Source: Pseudoalteromonas aurantia 208 (lineage in GTDB: Bacteria > Pseudomonadota > Gammaproteobacteria > Enterobacterales > Alteromonadaceae). From it: a stretch of DNA of 64,000 nucleotides. This document shows, in pieces, positions 29,577 to 36,069 of the stretch; within the stretch, counting starts at the first letter, position 1; every line of letters begins with the position of its first letter. The stretch is from contig NZ_AQGV01000012.1 of the NCBI RefSeq assembly GCF_014858725.1, positions 2,418,001-2,482,000 of the forward strand, in the 5' to 3' direction. The position numbers and the translations under genes were made by a program. A model generated the notes under the pieces. It was not told the DNA's origin. It was given only the letters and a program-made list of their open reading frames with translations, and made no database searches.

Positions 29577-30030
29577 ATAACCCCCACTCGACACCCTCTT
29601 TAATTAGCTGCATGTCGTATGGCTGCGACCCATTTTCCATGTGTATCATTGCCGCGACGACTGGCGCGTAATCATTGGGTGCAAGTTGTTTTGATGGCTC
29701 AATCCCTGTTTTTTGCGATACGAACTGTATGTAATTTTCAGTGTCGTTCTCGCTTGGCGGGGCCCATCTTGCAATGATTGTATTAATCGACTTAATACCG
29801 TACTCATTTGAGTAAGTACGCAAGATGCGCCCCGCAGCACGCAACCCATGCTTTGCAGTTTCAAAGATGACAAAGCGACCATCATCACCGACTGCGCCTT
29901 GCCAATTTTCACCACGCTCGATATTGAGCGGGTTATTGTTACGCAAGCCCTTTGCCTTTTGCTTTGTTGTCATAAAAATAGCCCCCAGTGCTACGACAGC
30001 AATTAATAAGTGTGCGTAAGTGAGTTTCAT
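29569..30030 (-). CDS. Virion-type peptidoglycan hydrolase (lysozyme-like), membrane-anchored
   Basis: 153 residues. A membrane segment (5-20) precedes a domain starting LRNNNPLNIERGENWQGAVG, with FETAKHGLRAAGRIL and a NYIQFVSQKTG segment. The RNNNPLNI type is known from phage structural lysozymes/transglycosylases that open the cell wall during entry or exit. The stop-start overlap with the spike-like gene is TAATG. In a membrane-containing phage such an enzyme would sit in the virion membrane. Confidence 0.7.
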   Translation of the reverse strand: MKLTYAHLLIAVVALGAIFMTTKQKAKGLRNNNPLNIERGENWQGAVGDDGRFVIFETAKHGLRAAGRILRTYSNEYGIKSINTIIARWAPPSENDTENYIQFVSQKTGIEPSKQLAPNDYAPVVAAMIHMENGSQPYDMQLIKEGVEWGLYG

Positions 30031-31514
30031 TAATACGACTCTCTTAGCACTCTAAACTTTGACTTTGCAATATCCGTTGAGACTTGCGCAGCGTGTACAA
30101 TCGGCCGAGTCTCACCGTCAATTTTTGCATATGGCATCAAGAGCAAAGAACCATTAATAAACGCTGCATTAGCAATTGCATCAGTGATTGTTTCACCAGT
30201 CAGTGCGAACGAAACACCGCCGTCACTGCTAACATATTGCAAGCCATCTTTTACAGCCCAGATTTCTTCTCCCGAGAGCAATAATGACGAGTACCCTTCA
30301 ACCGTTTTGAATGTTGCTTTTTCACGATTAAAAATCATTGCTCTTGTGTTAGATACGACACAAAAATACTGCGCATTCGTCACAAAGCGATGATAGTTCG
30401 AACCGACAAACGGACTTGTATCAGTCAATGCTAATGCGTATTTCTTTACAGTGACAGAGCCGCTCGCATCTGTTAAATCAACAACTTCACCCGCACTCGT
30501 CAAACCCAACATTTTGTTTGCGACTTCATCATAAAAGAACTTGTTAACACCATACGACAGCGTGAAATGTGGCGCTGACGTATCTGTCATTTTAAAAATG
30601 TTAATGCCGCCAGAGGTCAAATAAATATAAAAGTCCCGGCCATCGAAACCCAGCAGCTGCCTGTCTGTGACATGATTTACAGCGAACGTTGTTATTTCAG
30701 AAACCATCACACCCGCTGAATACGTCTCAATGACGCCGTTTTGATACAGTACTGCAACTTCATCACGTTCAAAGTTTGTGACAATCACATCAACAGCATA
30801 GCGCTGTGCGCTTGATGATGACTTGGACGTTAAATTTTGCACTTTATTTGATACGCGAAACGCTGTTTTATCATTGAAGAAGTCAATACCAGTCGCAATG
30901 AAGTATATTGCGTGCGCTGTCGTCACCTGATAATTACTAACGCTTACATGCGCAAAATCATAGTCAACATCGTTAAACTTGACGCTATTTGACAGTGTTG
31001 TGCTTTGAGTTTTCGCAATGTACGTCGGCCGCTTGTTGATGTAAGCATGAACAGGTGCAGCACTTGTATGATGATAAATATCACCGGCGCGATACAAAAT
31101 CCCGCTATCGCTTGTTACACCATCGCCACCCACATAAAAATCATCGTCGTAATTGACAATACGCAATGAATCTTGCGCACTGTCAAAGCCCGTTAACTGT
31201 TGTGACGCGCCAAAGTGCTCAATTACATGGGACGAACTACGAGATGGCTTGCGAGACAATGGATTATAATCAAGCTTAACGCTACTCACCCACATTGTGA
31301 CATCTTGTCCAAATTCAGATATCAGTTGCACTTTGTCAAACTGCACGTGCGGCGCAAGTTCAAACCCCGCATACACATCAGTATCAAGTACTTTTTTGCC
31401 CTGCGATGATACTATCAAGCGAAATTGACGCTCACAGCTCAGCACTTTTATATAGCGACCCACGTCATAGATATCATTGACAATGTGCGGTTCAAGCTTC
31501 TTCTCTTTAAGCAT
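30030..31514 (-). CDS. Large beta-rich protein, candidate receptor-binding spike
   Basis: 494 residues with no membrane segment and no signal peptide. It is rich in Ser, Thr, Val and Tyr, with repeated strand-like units (FVTNAQYFCVVSN, IYLTSGGINIFKM) that suggest a beta-propeller or beta-solenoid. It is the largest protein of the late region apart from Rep and lies among virion-protein genes. PM2 carries a beta-rich spike, P1, at its vertices; this one is longer, so the match is by role and place only. Confidence 0.5.
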   Translation of the reverse strand: MLKEKKLEPHIVNDIYDVGRYIKVLSCERQFRLIVSSQGKKVLDTDVYAGFELAPHVQFDKVQLISEFGQDVTMWVSSVKLDYNPLSRKPSRSSSHVIEHFGASQQLTGFDSAQDSLRIVNYDDDFYVGGDGVTSDSGILYRAGDIYHHTSAAPVHAYINKRPTYIAKTQSTTLSNSVKFNDVDYDFAHVSVSNYQVTTAHAIYFIATGIDFFNDKTAFRVSNKVQNLTSKSSSSAQRYAVDVIVTNFERDEVAVLYQNGVIETYSAGVMVSEITTFAVNHVTDRQLLGFDGRDFYIYLTSGGINIFKMTDTSAPHFTLSYGVNKFFYDEVANKMLGLTSAGEVVDLTDASGSVTVKKYALALTDTSPFVGSNYHRFVTNAQYFCVVSNTRAMIFNREKATFKTVEGYSSLLLSGEEIWAVKDGLQYVSSDGGVSFALTGETITDAIANAAFINGSLLLMPYAKIDGETRPIVHAAQVSTDIAKSKFRVLRESY

Positions 31515-31516
31515 TA

Positions 31517-32485
31517 TTAATTCCTCGTTACTGCAATTGCAGCTATACCCAAACCAACCATGCCTAATACGATGTACATCATCGTCTTGTTAGTACTGAT
31601 AGCAAGCTGCTGTCCATCGCTGCGGCTCATATCATTTGCAAACTGTAACGCCTGCTTAGTTGCAAGCGCCGAACGGTCCCCAAGTTCTGCGTATGCGTCT
31701 TGCGTTGCGTCAATCACTTGCGCACCAAGGGACTGCGCTAAATCACTAGAGTTATTCATTGAATACACAGCAACATCAGACATACGTGCATTTGAATTGT
31801 CCGCTGCATCAATTGAATATGTTGCTAGGTCAGTCAAGCGACTATTTGCATCAGACGTGTATGTCATTAATGAATCAGCAAGCTCAGAATTTGATGCAAT
31901 CGCATCTGTTGCAAGCGAACTTTGCGCGTCAATACTGTCACTTGCTAATCCCGACATGCCTGACATTGCATCACGACCAAAGTCGCTAAACTCAAGCATT
32001 GCATCACGCCCGAACCCCAAGCTATCACTTGTCAAACTCGACATCCCGTCGAGCGCATCGCGACCAAAATCAAGACTGTTATTCGTCAAACTCGACATAC
32101 CGTCGAGCGCATCGCGGCCAAAGTTAAGGCTATCACCCGCAATCCCCGACACTTCCCCCAGTGCATCGCGACCAAAGTCTAAGCTGTCTCGATTAACATC
32201 AGACGCATAATCAAACGCCCCTGTCGTCATATCGAGCGCCATGTCTTGCGCCCCAGTTACAGCATCGGTTGCAAATCCAAAGCCAGCGATTTGGCTATCT
32301 GCGAGATTACCGCCAATCGATTCGAGCGCACTAACTAGACCAAAGTCCGTTTGACTTATGTTGTACGTATTGCCATCGCCGTTTGTGATATAGCCGTTAT
32401 TATCGCCATGAATGCCGAAATTAGTGCTTGTGTTGTTAGTCGTCTGATTGCTCGTACTTCGCGACTTAGAGCTAAATAACCCCAT
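31517..32485 (-). CDS. Repeat-rich, tail-anchored prophage protein
   Basis: 322 residues. The N-terminus is polar (SKSRSTSNQTTNNTSTNFG). From about 95 to 185 a 15-17-residue unit of the type SLxFGRDALDGMSSLTxD repeats about six times, followed by looser SDxAxYS units. A single membrane segment ends the chain (MMYIVLGMVGLGIAAIAVT). It looks like an extended rod held in the virion membrane. It shares codon-level repeats, so copy number could change by slippage. No homologue recalled. Confidence 0.6.
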   Translation of the reverse strand: MGLFSSKSRSTSNQTTNNTSTNFGIHGDNNGYITNGDGNTYNISQTDFGLVSALESIGGNLADSQIAGFGFATDAVTGAQDMALDMTTGAFDYASDVNRDSLDFGRDALGEVSGIAGDSLNFGRDALDGMSSLTNNSLDFGRDALDGMSSLTSDSLGFGRDAMLEFSDFGRDAMSGMSGLASDSIDAQSSLATDAIASNSELADSLMTYTSDANSRLTDLATYSIDAADNSNARMSDVAVYSMNNSSDLAQSLGAQVIDATQDAYAELGDRSALATKQALQFANDMSRSDGQQLAISTNKTMMYIVLGMVGLGIAAIAVTRN

Positions 32486-32493
32486 TCAACCCC

Positions 32494-32724
32494 CTATTTT
32501 TTCAACAAAAATAAAGCAGCAACAACAACGACACCCACAATTAACAGCGTATTGTTACTATCACTGCCAAAGCTCACGCCTTGAGCATTAAAACCAATAC
32601 TTTGTTTCTGGTCGCCCGTTGCTGCTGATGATGAGCCATTAATGGGCCCTAAACCACCAAGCCCCCCAAGATTTGGCATTGCTGACATTGCGGGGCCAGC
32701 GCCCCCAAACAATGCCCCTATCAT
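32494..32724 (-). CDS. Small glycine-rich membrane protein
   Basis: 76 residues: a Gly/Ala-rich N-terminal half (LFGGAGPAMSAMPNLGGLGG) and a C-terminal membrane segment (TLLIVGVVVVAALFLLKK). Its ATG overlaps the stop of the 41-codon gene upstream (ATGA). This topology is that of the small membrane proteins of PM2 virions. Confidence 0.65.
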   Translation of the reverse strand: MIGALFGGAGPAMSAMPNLGGLGGLGPINGSSSAATGDQKQSIGFNAQGVSFGSDSNNTLLIVGVVVVAALFLLKK

Positions 32725-32846
32725 CCCGCGGTCACTTTATTAGCACGAAATTTGCGATACATATCGCGCCCAACCTCAGCAACAATGGCACCCATTGCCG
32801 CGATTGCGACACCGTAAGCAAACGCCTTCAAATTCTTTCCACTCAT
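32721..32846 (-). CDS. 41-residue membrane protein between two virion genes
   Basis: A short gene reading MSGKNLKAFAYGVAIAAMGA, then IVAEVGRDMYRKFRANKVTAG. Both ends are ATGA overlaps: its ATG overlaps the stop of the gene at 32843 and its TGA overlaps the ATG of the gene at 32494. AAAGGTGA lies upstream. One membrane segment and a basic tail are seen. The tight coupling on both sides makes it a real member of the late operon. Confidence 0.75.
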   Translation of the reverse strand: MSGKNLKAFAYGVAIAAMGAIVAEVGRDMYRKFRANKVTAG

Positions 32847-33166
32847 TTCATCACCTTTAGTACAACACCTAGAACCAGTAGCCCACCAAAGCCCATTAGA
32901 ACTGTCTTTTGTGGCACACCAAAAATCATTGTTTCATTGCTTGTGGCGTTAGCGGTTGCTTTCGGTGCATCAACAACAACCGCCGCGCCGTTATCCAGCT
33001 CAACCGTGTTTTTCTTATCTGCTTGCTGCGCCCCCGCCGAATTACGAATTGCTTTAACTTTCTCAACTTGCCCCCACGCTGCCAGAGCATCCCCAAGAAA
33101 ACCCCCAACTGACGACTGCCACCCATGCGTTTGCTGGGTCGGTGGACCTTCTGCATATCCTGACAT
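32843..33166 (-). CDS. Prophage membrane protein, probable virion component
   Basis: 107 residues. A soluble N-terminal part (GYAEGPPTQQTHGWQSSVGG) and a C-terminal membrane segment (VLMGFGGLLVLGVVLKVMK). It follows the capsid gene by nine bases and is coupled to the 41-codon gene downstream. A longer leftward frame at 32926-33306 overlaps it and the capsid gene and is a shadow. Confidence 0.65.
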   Translation of the reverse strand: MSGYAEGPPTQQTHGWQSSVGGFLGDALAAWGQVEKVKAIRNSAGAQQADKKNTVELDNGAAVVVDAPKATANATSNETMIFGVPQKTVLMGFGGLLVLGVVLKVMK

Positions 33167-33175
33167 ACAACCCCC

Positions 33176-34006
33176 TTAAAATGACGTTGAAGCGTAATCA
33201 GCGAAATAATGCACGATAACCTCAGCCGAACCCGCTGATTCACAATCAATACGTAAGCGCATATCAAATATATTTTCAGTAATTTTAAGTGCGCTAAACA
33301 CATCACCAGACATCGCTAAATCAATTGCGTGCACGCCATCAATAGGCGTGCGCCCTCGCTGCTTCAAAATATGATTATGTAAGTCTTTCGGTATATGCTC
33401 GCGCCACTTCACGTTATCAACTAAAAACTCAGAGCTTTTAACCCCTTCCTTTTTAATCTCAATCATTGAAATAAATGCGCCAATCGGCTTTGGTATGTCA
33501 GACACCTCATTGATACCCTGACTAAACGAATAGCGAAACGAACGGCGCTTATAAAGCCAACCTGGCACCGACCCAATATCCTTTTCTGTAAACACAGAAA
33601 TATCTAGCGCTTCACTCTCATCGGCTGGGTTTTTTGCATTTCTGTCGATATCGAACTTAATTTGCACCGTAGATAAACCCGCTGTGCCTAACGCAAAAAA
33701 TCGCTGTACTGATAAATCAGAGTTAATTGGGCTTTTCACCTCTGGTCGCGCAAAGTGCCATGTGATTAGGCCTGTCACTTGGTCTCGTTCAAAATAGCTA
33801 TTTTCATCAACAATATTTTGCAGAGATTCGTACTCACACAGCATGTCACCATTTAAGTCGAGTCGAATATTCTGCAAATCTGCTGGCGTGCAACCTGCAA
33901 TTTTAAAATGTAGTTTTTCGTAAGTTGAATTAACTGGCAAAGCGATTGAAGCAGTACCACCTTTAATGACACCAGTCACTTTATTTAATTTTGAAATATC
34001 AAACAT
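33176..34006 (-). CDS. Major capsid protein, candidate double jelly-roll (PM2 P2-like)
   Basis: 276 residues, close to the 269 of PM2 P2. No signal or membrane segment. The start MFDISKLNKVTGVIKGGTAS and dense alternating strands (LHFKIAGCTPADLQNIRLDL, VQIKFDIDR, AEVIVHYFADY) suggest two beta-barrels. AAGGGG lies upstream of the ATG. It follows the packaging ATPase gene, as expected for PRD1/PM2-type phages. The fold is inferred from size, strand pattern and context. Confidence 0.65.
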   Translation of the reverse strand: MFDISKLNKVTGVIKGGTASIALPVNSTYEKLHFKIAGCTPADLQNIRLDLNGDMLCEYESLQNIVDENSYFERDQVTGLITWHFARPEVKSPINSDLSVQRFFALGTAGLSTVQIKFDIDRNAKNPADESEALDISVFTEKDIGSVPGWLYKRRSFRYSFSQGINEVSDIPKPIGAFISMIEIKKEGVKSSEFLVDNVKWREHIPKDLHNHILKQRGRTPIDGVHAIDLAMSGDVFSALKITENIFDMRLRIDCESAGSAEVIVHYFADYASTSF

Positions 34007-34017
34007 GATGCAGCCCC

Positions 34018-34122
34018 TTACTTAATGATGATGCGTTTAATTGAACGTAAAGCGCGTACATTGCTAAGCGCTGTGAGAATTACAAGCGTTGTTGCAACTG
34101 ATGTGATTACTGTTTTATTCAT
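34018..34122 (-). CDS. 34-residue membrane protein upstream of the capsid gene
   Basis: A short gene reading MNKTVITSVATTLVILTALS, then NVRALRSIKRIIIK: one membrane segment and a basic end. It fills the gap between the ATPase and capsid genes. AAAGG lies somewhat far (11 bases) from the ATG, so initiation is less certain than for other small genes here. It resembles the tiny virion membrane proteins of this phage type. Confidence 0.5.
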   Translation of the reverse strand: MNKTVITSVATTLVILTALSNVRALRSIKRIIIK

Positions 34123-34192
34123 GCGATTAAATTACCTTTGCGTTAAAAATCGCTAAGTAATTAATCAGACGTTTCGCTATTGAGTAAAATGG

Positions 34193-34238
34193 TTTTCGCT
34201 ATGCACATAGCGAAAAGAGCGAAATTTTCGCTCTTTTT
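34193..34238. repeat. Two adjacent palindromes sharing arm sequence, after the ATPase gene
   Basis: TTTTCGCTATG-CA-CATAGCGAAAA (34193-34216) is a perfect palindrome. It is followed at once by AAGAGCGAAA-T-TTTCGCTCTT (34215-34235). The arms can pair within or between palindromes, so alternative folds are possible. Rightward, a T-run follows, giving a terminator; leftward there is no T-run, so the capsid transcript may pass and be processed here. Confidence 0.65.
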
Positions 34239-34245
34239 TCTGTTT

Positions 34246-35034
34246 TTAAGCTGCTCTAAATTGCTCAAATGTGAGATTTTCAGTTTTTCCAGATTTCAAA
34301 TGTATTACTTTTGGTTCGATATTCCCGATCCCCCCTTTGCTTTTGACAAGATAATACAGCCGCTCATCTTCGTACTTGCTGTTTAACTGACTTATCAAAT
34401 ACACATCATCAATATCTGCATCTAATTCTATTGATATTCGCTTTGCATCGGCTTGTGACTCTTGAGCGCCGAGCACTTTTCGTGGTGAATTGTTCCAAAT
34501 CGTTTTTGGCACTTCTTGCGAACGCTGGAAAACCGTATGCAATACCAAGCCAAACTTTCTACCGCCAGTTGCCAATTCACCGATAATTGAATCATCTTTT
34601 CCCGCAGTCTCAACAAGCTTTGCCAGCTCTTCGATAACAACATTTAACTCTCTATTGCCGTCCGCCGCTTCCCAAATAAGATGACCGAACCAATAAAGTT
34701 CCGCTTGCTTTGCCGCTTTCAACTTTGCCCCTTGCAGTGACTTGGGGAACTCTGGCGAATAGGCAACAACGAACTTTTTACCAGAGCGCCACGCATCAAC
34801 AAATGCAGTGGCAAAGCCTTTTCGATTTGTGTAATGGTAAACGGCACGACCCCCCAAGCCGTTGAAGTGCGACTTTTTGCGACCATCGAAACGATAATCA
34901 CCGTACAAATCAAATATCGCGACCTGATCACCAACTAGCTTAAGCAAATTAACAGCGGCTGTTTTTCCGCCCCCCGTTCCCGCCAAATAGCACGTATGAC
35001 GTGCTTTAAGCTCATTATCTTTATTAATTGCCAT
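34246..35034 (-). CDS. Packaging ATPase, FtsK/HerA type (PM2 P9-like)
   Basis: 262 residues. Walker A GTGGGKT at 19-25, Walker B LNVVIEE at 130-136, and the downstream sensor-type segment VLHTVFQRSQEVPKTIW as in the PRD1/PM2 genome-packaging ATPases. These pump the genome into a preformed capsid with an internal membrane. It starts 11 bases inside the previous gene. It is far shorter than terminases, consistent with this lineage. Confidence 0.85.
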   Translation of the reverse strand: MAINKDNELKARHTCYLAGTGGGKTAAVNLLKLVGDQVAIFDLYGDYRFDGRKKSHFNGLGGRAVYHYTNRKGFATAFVDAWRSGKKFVVAYSPEFPKSLQGAKLKAAKQAELYWFGHLIWEAADGNRELNVVIEELAKLVETAGKDDSIIGELATGGRKFGLVLHTVFQRSQEVPKTIWNNSPRKVLGAQESQADAKRISIELDADIDDVYLISQLNSKYEDERLYYLVKSKGGIGNIEPKVIHLKSGKTENLTFEQFRAA

Positions 35035-35542
35035 TCGCTACCACCTCGGTATTTTCGCTTTGATTTTGCTCTACTTTCTCATGTGCTTTAATTTGTTTAT
35101 AAACAGAGAGCGCAGCAGTACCGAGCACCAACCCTAATTCAATTTCTTCTTTCCATTTCACCATCCAAGATGGCATCCCGCCCTTGCAATATTTCGCGAC
35201 AACAGGGGCCGCTTTTTCAGCTATTAATTCACGCGTGTCATTATCAATAGTGACGGGCGCTTCAATCATTGATTCAACAAAATCAGCAGCAGACGACACG
35301 CCATAGCAAGCCAATGCGCTCACGTCTTCGCTTGTCATTTCTTCTGATTCTGTAATGTCATCCGCAACACTCACATCGCTCACTTTTGTAAAGCTATCAA
35401 GATGACTGTAATCGTGCCCCTGTTGCGATTGCGATTGCTCCAACGACTGCGAGTCCGAGCCACCCCCATACTCCAGACCCTCCATTGCTTGCACTATCGC
35501 TGTCTTCTGTAATTCCGCTGGCAATTCGTTTGTCAGTGTCAT
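35024..35542 (-). CDS. Prophage protein with C-terminal membrane segment
   Basis: 172 residues. The N-terminal half is acidic and rich in Ser and Gln (SQSLEQSQSQQGHDYSHLD); a helical middle (VSSAADFVESMIEAPV) precedes a probable membrane segment (IELGLVLGTAALSVYKQI). AGGAGCG precedes the ATG. Its first 49 codons overlap the zinc-ribbon gene in another frame. Likely structural; no family recognised. Confidence 0.6.
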   Translation of the reverse strand: MTLTNELPAELQKTAIVQAMEGLEYGGGSDSQSLEQSQSQQGHDYSHLDSFTKVSDVSVADDITESEEMTSEDVSALACYGVSSAADFVESMIEAPVTIDNDTRELIAEKAAPVVAKYCKGGMPSWMVKWKEEIELGLVLGTAALSVYKQIKAHEKVEQNQSENTEVVANGN

Positions 35543-35843
35543 CTAATATCGCTCCTATTTCGCTATTGATTTGCTCTGCTCTTGGTGCCCACTCGTCATG
35601 TGCTGGGTTATGATTTAAAACTTCTTGCGGTTCGCTCTGTATAGCTTGTGATTGCTGCGTTTCTGTAGAAATTGCTTTCGCCCATTTCGCTTGCAATTTC
35701 GCTCCGCTGCGTTGGTCAAGTCCGCAGTTTTTACAATGCAGGTAAAGTAACTGCTTTCCGTTCGCTCTTCTTCGTATTGAAGCGAACGTCCCGCACCCTT
35801 CGCACTCAATAACACCTAGCTCATTGTTCGGTGATTTCGCCAT
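35397..35843 (-). CDS. Zinc-ribbon protein with C-terminal membrane segment (PM2 P14 position)
   Basis: 148 residues. Cys14/Cys17 (CEGC) and Cys37/Cys40 (CKNC) form a zinc ribbon. A Gln/Glu-rich linker and a C-terminal hydrophobic stretch (GVWGWLGLAVVGAIAIATGA) follow. PM2 late transcription is activated by P13 and P14, the latter zinc-finger-like; this gene lies where such an activator would be, but the membrane segment is unusual for one. It overlaps the next gene by 146 bases, out of frame. Confidence 0.65.
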   Translation of the reverse strand: MAKSPNNELGVIECEGCGTFASIRRRANGKQLLYLHCKNCGLDQRSGAKLQAKWAKAISTETQQSQAIQSEPQEVLNHNPAHDEWAPRAEQINSEIGAILDDTDKRIASGITEDSDSASNGGSGVWGWLGLAVVGAIAIATGARLQSS

Positions 35844-35845
35844 TA

Positions 35846-36049
35846 CTACCCCCTTTGCGCTGCGATTAAATCAACCTCGGCTTTCAACTCAAGTTGTTTA
35901 ATTCTGCGCGCCATTTCACAAAGCAAAATAACGGCATCATCAAGCGCGCTCTCTGCAAGCTGCGTTTTCTTCGCGGCTTTCAACTTTGATGTTGCTTTTG
36001 CTTCTGCAATTTTCTGTTGCATCTGTATAACTCGCTCCTGCATCAGCAT
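35846..36049 (-). CDS. Small coiled-coil protein
   Basis: 67 residues, nearly all helical with charged heptads (QMQQKIAEAKATSKLKAAKK, ARRIKQLELKAEVDLIA). AAGGGGG precedes ATG 36049. It lies between rep and the zinc-ribbon gene. By position it may correspond to PM2 P13, a partner of the late activator, but the sequence alone does not prove this. Confidence 0.6.
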   Translation of the reverse strand: MLMQERVIQMQQKIAEAKATSKLKAAKKTQLAESALDDAVILLCEMARRIKQLELKAEVDLIAAQRG

Positions 36050-36069
36050 GAGACCCCCTTACTTTTTAA

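Noticed and set aside
31560..32210. Rightward 216-codon frame opposite the repeat-rich gene
   Set aside because: Its apparent repeats simply reflect the repeats of the leftward gene, and no ribosome-binding site precedes it.
32926..33306. Leftward 126-codon frame across the capsid gene end
   Set aside because: It overlaps two better genes and encodes a basic, low-quality sequence.
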